The notes below the pieces were generated by a model that made no database searches, was not told where the DNA came from, and saw nothing but the letters and a program-made list of their open reading frames with translations. 43,545 bases of DNA from JBFWVD01 sp050246915 (lineage in GTDB: Bacteria > Actinomycetota > Acidimicrobiia > Acidimicrobiales > Ilumatobacteraceae): the NCBI GenBank assembly GCA_050246915.1, contig JBFWVD010000046.1, positions 1 to 43,545 on the forward strand, in the 5' to 3' direction. Positions 25,216-33,577 of this stretch are shown here, piece by piece. A program made the translations under genes and the position numbers. Numbering within the stretch: the stretch's first letter is position 1; the number at the start of each line of letters is the position of its first letter.

Positions 25216-27197
25216 CGGCCCCGCCATCCCATCTACCGTCCCGCTCGCCTCAGAGTCACGGTCCCGGGGCTGGCGACGCGCTCCTCGGCCAGATCGCCAT
25301 CGGAGCAATCATCACCCTCGGCGCCGTCGGGCTCGTCGCCTGGTCCGGAGCACAACTCGCCGCGATCGTCTTCGGCGACGGTCCACTGCCGGTCACTGTG
25401 GCCGTTGGCGGCAAGGCCGTACTCGACCTGCCAGCACACGCCAAGGACCCGGCGATTGCATGGCCCGAGAACGTGCGACCTCTCCTGCCCGGACCATTCG
25501 CCTACTGGGCGTGCACCGCCCTCGTGACCGCAGTTGCCATCACCATCGCCGCACTGAGCGCGTGGTTCTGGCTTCGGTCGAGGCGCGGCAACGCACACGC
25601 ACTCGGCGTGGAACCCAACGCCGGCTTCGCTCGCCCCAACGACATCAAGAAGCTCGTCATCGACCAACCGCAACCCGGTCGACTCACCCTCGGCCACGTC
25701 GGCCGCGTCCTCGTCGCAGCGGAACCCCAAGTGAGCCTCGCCGTCGTCGGACCGACCGGTTGCGGAAAGACCGTCGGGTTCGCCATCCCCGCCCTCCTCG
25801 AATGGCAGGGTCCGATCATCGCGACATCAGTCAAGAACGACCTGCTCGACGCTGCGCTCGCTCACCGTCAGCAACGGGGCACGGTGTGGGTGTACGACCC
25901 GACCGCCACCACCGGACATCCGGCCGCACGATGGTCACCGTTGGCGGCCTGCGACACGTGGGCCGGAGCGATGCGCATCGCCGCGTGGCTGTGCGAGGCC
26001 GCTCAACCTCGTGTCGACACCGTCAACGACGGCGACTACTGGTACACCCAAGCCCGCAAGGCCCTCGCCCCGTACCTCCTCGCGGCAGCGAACGGCGACA
26101 AGACGATGCGTGACGTCGTGCGATGGATTGACACCCAAGACCAGGACGAGGTCACCGCGATTCTGCAAACGAGCAGTGGCTTGAACGCCGTTCTCGATCG
26201 CCTCCTCGCGAGCGACCAAGCGACCGAACGTCGACAGGCTCTGGAACCTGAAGCGCTAGCGAACGAGATCGCCATCGTTCGTGAACAGCTTGTCCCGCTC
26301 GGCGGGGGAGGCAAGAACAGCTGGGAGATGCAAGAGTTCAGCCGTTGGCGCGTCGAACAACAAGCGCAACTGCGTGAACGCGTCAACAACGCCGTCGAGC
26401 AGCGCATCGTTGCCGAGTTCTCCGAAATTGCCACCGCCCAAGTCCGCGAGACCGGAGCACTCGACGCGCTCATCTCAGCAGAAGCCCTGTGGAATAAGGA
26501 GGAGCGGCTCCGCGGTTCGGTGTTCGCCACCGTCGAGAACGTTCTGAGCGGCTACGCCGACCCCGGCGTCGGACAGGCCGCCGAAGGCAGCGACATCGAC
26601 CTCGCCGAATGGCTCAACGGCGACAACACAATCTTCGTGGTCGCCACCGCACACGAGCAGGCTCGGCTTCGACCAGTCCTCACCGTCCTCATCCAACAAG
26701 CAATCCGCACCGCGTACGAGAGCGCAAACACCAGCAACGGCACCCTCACGCGCCCGTGCCTCGTGCTCCTCGACGAGGCCGGCAACATCGCCCCGCTGCG
26801 CGACCTCCCCGGTTACGCGTCCACGGCCCGAAGCCACGGAATCACGCTCGTATCGATCTGGCAGGACCTCGCGCAGATCAAGTCCATCTACGGCGACCGC
26901 GCCCAGACCGTGCTCAACAACCACCGCGCCAAACTCTTCGGCACCGGCATCGCAGACGAAGCGACCCTCGAGTACGTCAGCCGACTCATCGGCGACGAAC
27001 GCCGCACCGAGGTCAACATGTCCGGCGATCTTCACGGCGGACGTCGCAGCGTCAGCGAACACATCAACTATCGACGCGCCGCACCGGCTGATCTACTTCG
27101 ACGGATCAAGACCAACGAAGCCGTCCTCGTCTACGGCAGCGAGCTGCCCGCGCACCTTCGCCTGCGGCCCTGGTACGCCAAACGTGCGAAGCCCTGA
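25212..27197 (+). CDS. VirD4/TraG-type coupling ATPase
   Basis: The 661-aa protein has two N-terminal membrane helices (about 28-54 and 98-121), Walker A GPTGCGKT at 180-187, TSVKNDLLDA (the substrate-side signature) and Walker B LVLLDEAGNIAPL near residue 520. A late SIWQDLAQIKSIYG segment is typical of TraG/VirD4. It should bring the relaxase-DNA complex to the channel. It ends the coupled T4SS operon; the next gene follows after 137 nt with its own conserved motif. A helical insertion rich in Glu/Arg/Gln (about 365-440) follows the P-loop region. Confidence 0.95.
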   Translation: MTAPPSHLPSRSPQSHGPGAGDALLGQIAIGAIITLGAVGLVAWSGAQLAAIVFGDGPLPVTVAVGGKAVLDLPAHAKDPAIAWPENVRPLLPGPFAYWACTALVTAVAITIAALSAWFWLRSRRGNAHALGVEPNAGFARPNDIKKLVIDQPQPGRLTLGHVGRVLVAAEPQVSLAVVGPTGCGKTVGFAIPALLEWQGPIIATSVKNDLLDAALAHRQQRGTVWVYDPTATTGHPAARWSPLAACDTWAGAMRIAAWLCEAAQPRVDTVNDGDYWYTQARKALAPYLLAAANGDKTMRDVVRWIDTQDQDEVTAILQTSSGLNAVLDRLLASDQATERRQALEPEALANEIAIVREQLVPLGGGGKNSWEMQEFSRWRVEQQAQLRERVNNAVEQRIVAEFSEIATAQVRETGALDALISAEALWNKEERLRGSVFATVENVLSGYADPGVGQAAEGSDIDLAEWLNGDNTIFVVATAHEQARLRPVLTVLIQQAIRTAYESANTSNGTLTRPCLVLLDEAGNIAPLRDLPGYASTARSHGITLVSIWQDLAQIKSIYGDRAQTVLNNHRAKLFGTGIADEATLEYVSRLIGDERRTEVNMSGDLHGGRRSVSEHINYRRAAPADLLRRIKTNEAVLVYGSELPAHLRLRPWYAKRAKP

Positions 27198-27297
27198 GAG
27201 ATCCCGCACGCCCATGCCCCGCGCAGCAGGACCCCAAGGGACTGCCCAACGGGCCAATGCCTTCGCGCAACAGCACGTGACGTTTTGTTCCTATTCC

Positions 27298-27329
27298 TGT
27301 CGCGTTTGATGGATCCGACGCGCTTATCC
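27298..27329 (+). promoter_or_regulatory. 32-bp bipartite motif, copy 3 (immediately before SprT-like gene)
   Basis: TGTCGCGTTTGA, nine variable bases, then CGCGCTTATCC. Both boxes are identical to the copy at 20005. The motif ends 6 nt before ATG 27335 and no Shine-Dalgarno is present. If it is a promoter, TTATCC would sit at the -10 position of a leaderless message. The rest of the 27198-27334 gap has no clear gene. Confidence 0.65.
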
Positions 27330-27334
27330 CGGGC

Positions 27335-28687
27335 ATGGCGAATACCGACGCAATGTCCGAGGCACCCGCCGCGGCGAGCGAACTGATCGAAGCATGTGAG
27401 CGGGCCTGGCGATCTATCCAGCATCAACAGCCTGGCGTCCCCGACGTTGTCATTGTTCTCGGCACCGGGGTCGAGCGAGGCCGGCTGGTCAAGCTCGGCC
27501 ATTGGTGGGGCGGCCGATGGATGGCGGACGGTCAGGTCAGAGGAGAGGTTTTGCTCGCGGGCGAGGCCCTCCATCTACAGCCCTCCCAAGTGTTCGAGGT
27601 GTTGCTCCATGAGGCCGCGCATGGTCTCAACGCAGCACGCGGTGTCCAGGATGCATCTCGAGGCGGGCGCTATCACAATGGCAAGTTCAAGTCGGCGGCC
27701 GAGGAACTCGGCCTGGTCGTCACCTCGATGCCGCCGTATGGCTGGGCCCACACGGCACTCGGACCCAACGCATCGAAGGTCTACGAACCCGATATCTCCA
27801 GGCTCGGTGACGCGATGCGCATCGCCCGGAGGCTCGGCGCCAACGTTCGCCTCGGCGAAGCCGACCGAGACAAGGACCAAGACCAGTCCGAGACTGAGGG
27901 TCAGACGACGGGTGACGCCGCCGCTAGGCCAGGTCGCGCGGCATGCGGTTGCGGTCGCAAGATGCGTATGACCCCGTCAGTCCTGGCCCAGGGCCCCGTG
28001 CTCTGCGGCTTGTGCGGCCACGAGTTTTCGACGGAGCGACTGGCAGACAAACGAGCGGGCCGTGGACAAGCCGCCGCGCCGAGCCCGAACGGTCGTGCCG
28101 ATCAGCTCAACGGAGGCGGTGCGCCGCGCACTTTCAACGACGTTCAGATCTCGGGCCTCGAGCACCTCACCGCGTTAGCGGCGGCGCCTCGCGGGATCGA
28201 GCTCATCGCTGAGGTCGGCGCGTGGCGACAGGCTCACCGCCAGGGGGACCCGAGCGCCATCTTGGTGACGAGCCCGTCGAACCTTAGCGCGGCGAACGAC
28301 GCTGCCCGAGCCCTCCTCAAACTCGAGGGCGAGCTCAGCGGTAGACCGATGCTCGTCGCCGGTCGCGAGCTTCTCGTCGGTGAACTCCTGGTGGTCGGCG
28401 AGCACGCCGATGCGCCGAGCGATCTCGACGGCAGAGAGCTCCCTCCCGCAGGGGTTCTCGGCACCATCGTGGACATCGACCCCGACGTCGGCGTCGTAAC
28501 GATCGACTTCCCGATCGCTGGTAAACACCGAGTTGGTGGCGATAGTCATGCGGCCGCACTCCTCGAGTACGGATACGCGGAAGAGGCCGCGTTCGTCGGG
28601 GCACCGATCGTCGACCTTCGGACGCTGCGCTCGCTCGACGTTCCACCAGCCGTTGAACGCCGGAACGTCCCGGAGTTGTCCTGGTAG
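27335..28687 (+). CDS. SprT-like zinc-peptidase-like protein fused to a relaxase-derived segment
   Basis: The 450-aa protein has a SprT-like domain with HEAAH (H92, E93, H96) and a likely third ligand H114 (YHNGKFK). A polar linker leads to a zinc-ribbon (C204, C206, C224, C227). Residues about 292-415 align with residues about 757-880 of the MobF relaxase encoded at 29993-33577: ARALLK.EGEL versus ARALLKAHGEL, VAGREL LVGEL versus VAGREF LVGDL, and LEYGYA versus LEHGYA. That relaxase region lies between helicase motifs, so here it lacks ATPase motifs. A role in processing DNA-protein crosslinks such as covalent relaxase adducts is an attractive but untested inference. The prim-pol gene follows after 17 nt. 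Confidence 0.78.
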   Translation: MANTDAMSEAPAAASELIEACERAWRSIQHQQPGVPDVVIVLGTGVERGRLVKLGHWWGGRWMADGQVRGEVLLAGEALHLQPSQVFEVLLHEAAHGLNAARGVQDASRGGRYHNGKFKSAAEELGLVVTSMPPYGWAHTALGPNASKVYEPDISRLGDAMRIARRLGANVRLGEADRDKDQDQSETEGQTTGDAAARPGRAACGCGRKMRMTPSVLAQGPVLCGLCGHEFSTERLADKRAGRGQAAAPSPNGRADQLNGGGAPRTFNDVQISGLEHLTALAAAPRGIELIAEVGAWRQAHRQGDPSAILVTSPSNLSAANDAARALLKLEGELSGRPMLVAGRELLVGELLVVGEHADAPSDLDGRELPPAGVLGTIVDIDPDVGVVTIDFPIAGKHRVGGDSHAAALLEYGYAEEAAFVGAPIVDLRTLRSLDVPPAVERRNVPELSW

Positions 28688-28704
28688 GCAACGGACCGTC
28701 GGCC

Positions 28705-29622
28705 GTGCGCCCGATCGACGCCGCACTGAGCTATGCGGCCCAGGGTTGGGCAGTCTTCCCGTGCCACACGAGCAACGGTGGCAACTGCTCCTGTCATGCC
28801 GCTGACTGCTCCTCGCCGGGGAAACACCCACGCGTCGCCGGTGGTCTACTCGCAGCGTCAACCGATCTTGCACGGGTCACGAAATGGTGGGAGCGATCGC
28901 CAGCCTCGAATATCGGTGTGCGCACGGGGGTCGAGAGTGGGCTGGTGGTGCTCGACATCGATCCTCGCCATGGGGGCAGTCGCAGCATCAAGGCGCTGGT
29001 CGATGCACACGGCGACCTGTCGACGGTGCCACGGGTGCGGACGGGTTCTGGCGGCTGGCACCTCGTGTTCGCGCACCCTGGCGAGCCGGTCCGCAACAGT
29101 GCCGGTCGGCTCGGTCCCGGTCTCGACATCCGTGGCGATGGGGGCTACGTGATCGCTCCCCCGAGCGTGCATTCTTGCGGGCGCGAGTATCGATGGGAGG
29201 TCGATCCCAAAGCGTTGCCAGCGATGCCGGACTGGTTGCTTCGCGCGGTTACTCGCCCAGCTGCGGTAGTCCGTTCGCCGATGGTCGCAGACGGCCCCAA
29301 CAACGGGGATGGCTCCAACTGGGCGCGGGCCGCGCTCGACGCCGAGATCCGGCTCGTCCGCTCCGCTCCAGCGGGTTCACGAAACATGACGCTCAACCGT
29401 TCAGCGTTCTGCCTGGGCCAGATCGTCGGTGCCGGCATGCTCGAGCAACACGTCGTCGAGCGACTCCTCGTCGAAAGCGGAATCGGAGTTGGACTCGGCG
29501 AACGCGAGGCGATCATGACGGTCCGCTCCGGTCTACGAGCCGGGCTCGATCATCCGCGCCGGCCAACATCGAAGCGACCTGACGGCGCTCGCCGAGACCG
29601 AGGTGTCGACGTCGCTCTCTGA
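28705..29622 (+). CDS. bifunctional primase/polymerase (prim-pol) domain protein
   Basis: The 305-aa protein has an N-terminal archaeo-eukaryotic-primase-type domain: AAQGWAVFPC near the start, a Cys/His-rich insert (C20, C28, C30, C35), metal-binding D84-x-D86 (LDIDPRHGG), SGGWH (S115 to H119) and PGLDIRGDGGYVIAPPS with D141. A smaller helical C-terminal part (about 200-290) follows, with no helicase motifs. Such proteins are common on actinomycete integrative elements and are linked to element replication or complementary-strand priming. GTG 28705 fits the start of the domain; a shared transcript with the SprT-like gene is likely. Confidence 0.88.
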   Translation: MRPIDAALSYAAQGWAVFPCHTSNGGNCSCHAADCSSPGKHPRVAGGLLAASTDLARVTKWWERSPASNIGVRTGVESGLVVLDIDPRHGGSRSIKALVDAHGDLSTVPRVRTGSGGWHLVFAHPGEPVRNSAGRLGPGLDIRGDGGYVIAPPSVHSCGREYRWEVDPKALPAMPDWLLRAVTRPAAVVRSPMVADGPNNGDGSNWARAALDAEIRLVRSAPAGSRNMTLNRSAFCLGQIVGAGMLEQHVVERLLVESGIGVGLGEREAIMTVRSGLRAGLDHPRRPTSKRPDGARRDRGVDVAL

Positions 29623-29634
29623 GCCCGCCTCACA

Positions 29635-29659
29635 TTCAACATGAGCATCGCGGTAGCTT
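29635..29659 (+). promoter_or_regulatory. TTCAACATGAG operator-like site and -10 box
   Basis: TTCAACATGAG (29635-29645) is identical to a site at 35023-35033 before the mobilization operon. TAGCTT (29654-29659) fits a TANNNT -10 box 6 nt before the ATG at 29666, consistent with a leaderless message for the small HTH gene. Confidence 0.5.
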
Positions 29660-29665
29660 GAGCGG

Positions 29666-29998
29666 ATGGCACGACGGCCTGGGCGTCCGCCCAACCCCAC
29701 TGAGATCGACGAAGCGACAATGGTCGCGGTCCGACACGCGTTGCTCGACCTCGCCCGCGAGTTCGCTCTTCCCCGTGGCCACTATCCCGACCCATCGAAT
29801 CCGATGCGCAACACGGTGCAGCCCGAACCGTTGGAGCTCGCAGCGTTGGCCCTCGAGGCCAGAGACGCGTTGGAGCTGATCGCTGCCGAACACGTCGAGC
29901 GGGCACGTGAGTTCGATGGATTCACGTGGGAGCAGATCGGTCTGCGGTTCGACACGTCGATGCAAGCCGCTCATTCCCGGTTTCGTCGCTCGTCATAG
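29666..29998 (+). CDS. small DNA-binding-like protein (AT-hook-like tip, C-terminal HTH)
   Basis: The 110-aa protein starts MARRPGRPPNP, an AT-hook-like basic tip, continues with helical segments and ends with WEQIGLRFDTSMQAAHSRFRR, matching the helix-turn-helix of sigma region 4-like small actinobacterial proteins. The site TTCAACATGAG lies just before it and again at the mobilization operon promoter, so it may be the element regulator that binds these sites; this is inference. It is convergent with the relaxase gene, overlapping by 6 bp at the stops. Confidence 0.62.
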   Translation: MARRPGRPPNPTEIDEATMVAVRHALLDLAREFALPRGHYPDPSNPMRNTVQPEPLELAALALEARDALELIAAEHVERAREFDGFTWEQIGLRFDTSMQAAHSRFRRSS

Positions 29999-32900
29999 TT
30001 CGGGGCCAACGCCTCGACCAGCGCTGCGAAGCGCAGCCTGTGCTTCGGCGATCGTCGCCGCGACGTCCACATAGGCGGCCTCGACGTGGGGGTCGGTTGG
30101 CCGATCGCCGATCACCGCTGCGATGCCTTGGGCTTGGCCCGGTACCGGTTTGTAGCGCTCTCGATACAGCGCTGTTGCCTCAACGGCTCGGCGCCATGCA
30201 TGACGGTCACGTTGCAATGAGGGTTCTGGGCCGATGAGCCGCCGCAACGCTTCGGGTATCTCGTGCAGAGCAGTCATACGTACCTGGGTTTCGCGTGCAC
30301 GTTCGGCGCGAGATACGAGGTCATGCTCTGCAACGACGTCGGCGTGCTCGAGAAACCAATCGCGGCGCTCGGCTCGCTGATCGGTCGCCGCTTCGAGTCT
30401 TCGTTGTTGGGTTGCGATGGCACGATCGAGGTGTTCGATTGCGCTCCTCGCCCGCCGCCCTCGGACGTCCACTCGTTCAGCGCCCTCGCCCGCGCCGGCA
30501 AGTTGCAGGGTCTCGCGCCATGCGTGCCGGCGTGCTCGGAGAGCGTCAAGCGAATGCTCGGTATCGGCGATGACGTGGTCGACCGCGGGCGGCGCCTGAT
30601 CGAGGATCCGGCTGAGATGGCGGCGCCGATGGGTCAACTGTTGGAGCGTGGAAGCATTGACCGTCGCCGCGATGGCACTGAGTCTGCTGGCGGCGTCCGC
30701 CGCCATGTGACTGCCCCGTCGACGGTTCAGCGCGGCGGCGACCTCGGTCATGCCGTACGGACGCGGTTCGCTCGGTGCGTGTGCGAGTTCGTCGTCTGCG
30801 CCTGGCAGGCTGCCGTCAACGATGTAGATGCGAGCCGCGGTACGGGCACGGGTGATGGCGACGTAGCCCTCTTCGAACGACGACACATCAGTCGGGTGGT
30901 AGCGGGCGGTATCGTGCGTCGCGCCTTGCACCCCATAGCTGGTTCGGGCATATCCATGCTCGAGGTGTCCCGCGGCGAGGTAGCGGCGAGGCACCTCGAT
31001 AGTGCCTTCGGCCTCGAACCGCACCACGAGGATGTCGCCGTCGATCGCCATGACCGTTCCAGCAGAGCCGTTCTTGACGTGGTCGCGCGACCCGTCGGCG
31101 TGCAGCGATCGGTCGTTGTGACGGGCAACCACGAGATCCCCAACCAGGAATTCGCGGCCCGCAACGGTCACCGATTCGCCGATCAGTTCACCGTGGGCTT
31201 TCAGTAGGGCTCGGGCGCGTTCGTTGAGAGCACGGCGAGTCGAGTTGGGCCCGGCGATCATTGGGTCGGCCTGGCCGTTGATCCGGTCGGCGTACCAGTC
31301 GGCAACGATCGCGTCGAACGACTCCCCAGCTGTACGCGAACGCACGACCTTGCCGGCCTGGTCGTAGCGGGCGAGTGCCTCCGCGATGCGGCCCTCGCGA
31401 TAGTCGGCGACGGCAAGCCGTTCAACATGATCTTGCTGACGGTTGTTCTCGACCAACGAGACCAGTCCCGCGCCGCGGTCGACGCACAGCCGCCGGAACA
31501 CGCCACCGACGTCGACCGCACCGTGCTGATCAGGGTCGCCGATCAGTTTCACCGCTCCCCCAGCAGCGTCCGCCGCTGCCATGAGCCGAGCGAGGTCGCG
31601 AGTACCGATCATCGACGCCTCGTCAACAACGATGACCGTCCCCGGTCGTAGTCCACCGTACGGACCCTCAACGTCGAGGAGCAGCCGGGCGACCGTCGTC
31701 GCCGGCGCACGAGTCGATCGGGTGAAGCCTGCCGCGCGTTCCAGTTCGGCCGCTGCTGTCGCCGACACCGAGCAGCCAATGATCGGTACCCCTGCGGCGA
31801 TGTGCGCGGCAACAACTGCTTCGGTCGCGTACGTCTTGCCCGCGCCGGGACGACCCGATATCGGCTGGATCACGTCCGTCGAACGACACACTGCTCTGAC
31901 CATCGCCTGCTGTTCCGCTGACAGTTCTGGCCGCTCGCGGATCACTTCATCGATGAACTCGACCGGCACGATCGGTGCGGCAGAACGATGTTGCGTTGCT
32001 GTGTCGAGGAGTCGTTGCTCCAGTTCGGCGAGTTCTGGAGTGGTGTAGAGCCGCTGCGTGCTGGAGCGTCGCACCTTTGCTCGCTTCGGCGCGTGTTGAG
32101 GATCGCGTTGAGAGTCGTCGATGTCGTTGACCACCTCAACGAGGGGACTGCGGTCAACGAGCAACGCCTGTTGCGATGCGAGGAACCGGTCGGCAAGCTC
32201 CTCCACCGCGCCGGCGGTGGCTGACGATCCAACTGCGGATGCAATCACCTCTATCACCTCGGTTCGGGTGAATGTCGCTGAACGCTCAGTGAGACCATGA
32301 GGGCCGCCGAGGCTTTCCATCAGCGTGTCGATCCCCATCGACGTCAACTCGGTGACCGTCACTCGCCCGAAGCACGCCGCGACCTTGTCAGGAGTGAAGC
32401 CAGCGTCTTCGGCCTCACGCCGCCATCCAGCCTCGATGGTTTCGGTGTCGACGCCGTAGTCCTTCGCGGCCCGCGTGTCGAGCGTGGCGACTTGGGCCGC
32501 ACGCGCCGAGGTGTTCCCGGACTCCGACAAGACGTCCTCGATCTCCTGTCTGCGCTTGGAGAACAACTTCGTTACCTGCTCTGGAACGCCAACGATCTCT
32601 GCGGTGCCATTGACCACCGGGAGGAACTCGACGCCGAGCCGATCGGAAAGCAGGTGCCGCAGATGAGCCTGATACAGGTGACCGGCCGCCCGGGCATGTT
32701 CATACAAACCCGCACCGGGGATCGTCCGCCACTCGATCGTCCCGTCGAAACCCGTACCGCAGGTCATGTTCGCAGTCACGACATGCGTGTGCAGCAGCGG
32801 GTCACCGGCACGACTCGTTCGGTGATCAAACGCCGCTGCAACGATTCCGTTCGCGGCCGACAGTCGCCGGGACCCCCCACCGTCCCGGATGAACACCGCA

Positions 32901-33577
32901 TGCGACTCGTAGTAGCGCACGACTTCATCCACCGCTTCGCTGTGAGCGTCGCGGATCATCCGTCGTTTGTCATCGGTGGCCAAGGCCCACACCACGCTGA
33001 CCGACTTGGGGGGACGAAGCGTGAGATCGAAACCGGGGCGATCCTTGGTGCGTTTGCGTCGTTCGGTGAACTTGTCGAGTTCATCGCGTCGGATCATCCA
33101 CGCGTCGCCACCCTGAGTGCAAACGTTCGACACCTTGACCCCCAGCAGATAGGCGCTCGGTGCCGCAACCGCAGTGGCGTCGACTGCATCCTCGAGACGT
33201 GTCCGATAGGTGTCACCCTCAGCGAGGAGCCGACGCACGTACTGCCCGGATACGCCAAGATGCGCGGCGGCGCGCAGCACATCGACCTCGACCTCAGCGC
33301 CGAGTTCCACTCCCGGGCCGGTGCGGCGTTTGGCAGCGCGGGAAGCTGACCCCTGGGCGGATACGAGGAACTCGTCGCGGAACGGGTGCTTACCTTGAAG
33401 GATCCTGCGGAAATGATCCGGATCAACCTCGCCGGCCAATCCGAGTTCACTCGCCAGAGAGCCGACCCATCGGCCTTTCGTCTCGCCCCTACCCGTGTAG
33501 TAATCCTCGGCCGACGTTGCCACCTCGCCGACGTAGTACTCCGCTGCGCCCGGACTGAGTTTTCCGATATCGAGCAC
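29993..33577 (-). CDS. MobF-family relaxase-helicase (TrwC/TraA-like)
   Basis: The 1194-aa protein should nick and unwind the element for transfer. The N-terminal tyrosines are Y14-Y15 and Y26-Y27, RPPKSVSVVWAL is at 189-199, and the three-histidine metal site includes H252 and HTH at 263-265. The helicase part has Walker A GRPGAGKT (575-582), VVDEASM near 652 and VQGATHDT near 883. A helical C-terminal region (about 930-1194) follows. Unusual is a roughly 100-residue insert (about 75-180) between the tyrosines and the PKS motif, holding a helix-turn-helix pattern (LRAAAHLGVSGQYVRRLLAEG ... AWMIRRDELDKF). GTG 33577 has GAGGAG about 6 nt upstream. It is the last gene of the mobilization operon. 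Confidence 0.95.
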   Translation of the reverse strand: MLDIGKLSPGAAEYYVGEVATSAEDYYTGRGETKGRWVGSLASELGLAGEVDPDHFRRILQGKHPFRDEFLVSAQGSASRAAKRRTGPGVELGAEVEVDVLRAAAHLGVSGQYVRRLLAEGDTYRTRLEDAVDATAVAAPSAYLLGVKVSNVCTQGGDAWMIRRDELDKFTERRKRTKDRPGFDLTLRPPKSVSVVWALATDDKRRMIRDAHSEAVDEVVRYYESHAVFIRDGGGSRRLSAANGIVAAAFDHRTSRAGDPLLHTHVVTANMTCGTGFDGTIEWRTIPGAGLYEHARAAGHLYQAHLRHLLSDRLGVEFLPVVNGTAEIVGVPEQVTKLFSKRRQEIEDVLSESGNTSARAAQVATLDTRAAKDYGVDTETIEAGWRREAEDAGFTPDKVAACFGRVTVTELTSMGIDTLMESLGGPHGLTERSATFTRTEVIEVIASAVGSSATAGAVEELADRFLASQQALLVDRSPLVEVVNDIDDSQRDPQHAPKRAKVRRSSTQRLYTTPELAELEQRLLDTATQHRSAAPIVPVEFIDEVIRERPELSAEQQAMVRAVCRSTDVIQPISGRPGAGKTYATEAVVAAHIAAGVPIIGCSVSATAAAELERAAGFTRSTRAPATTVARLLLDVEGPYGGLRPGTVIVVDEASMIGTRDLARLMAAADAAGGAVKLIGDPDQHGAVDVGGVFRRLCVDRGAGLVSLVENNRQQDHVERLAVADYREGRIAEALARYDQAGKVVRSRTAGESFDAIVADWYADRINGQADPMIAGPNSTRRALNERARALLKAHGELIGESVTVAGREFLVGDLVVARHNDRSLHADGSRDHVKNGSAGTVMAIDGDILVVRFEAEGTIEVPRRYLAAGHLEHGYARTSYGVQGATHDTARYHPTDVSSFEEGYVAITRARTAARIYIVDGSLPGADDELAHAPSEPRPYGMTEVAAALNRRRGSHMAADAASRLSAIAATVNASTLQQLTHRRRHLSRILDQAPPAVDHVIADTEHSLDALRARRHAWRETLQLAGAGEGAERVDVRGRRARSAIEHLDRAIATQQRRLEAATDQRAERRDWFLEHADVVAEHDLVSRAERARETQVRMTALHEIPEALRRLIGPEPSLQRDRHAWRRAVEATALYRERYKPVPGQAQGIAAVIGDRPTDPHVEAAYVDVAATIAEAQAALRSAGRGVGPEL

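Noticed and set aside
29993..33577. Several plus-strand frames of up to 350 residues antisense to the relaxase
   Set aside because: They mirror the codon structure of the relaxase gene and show no domains.
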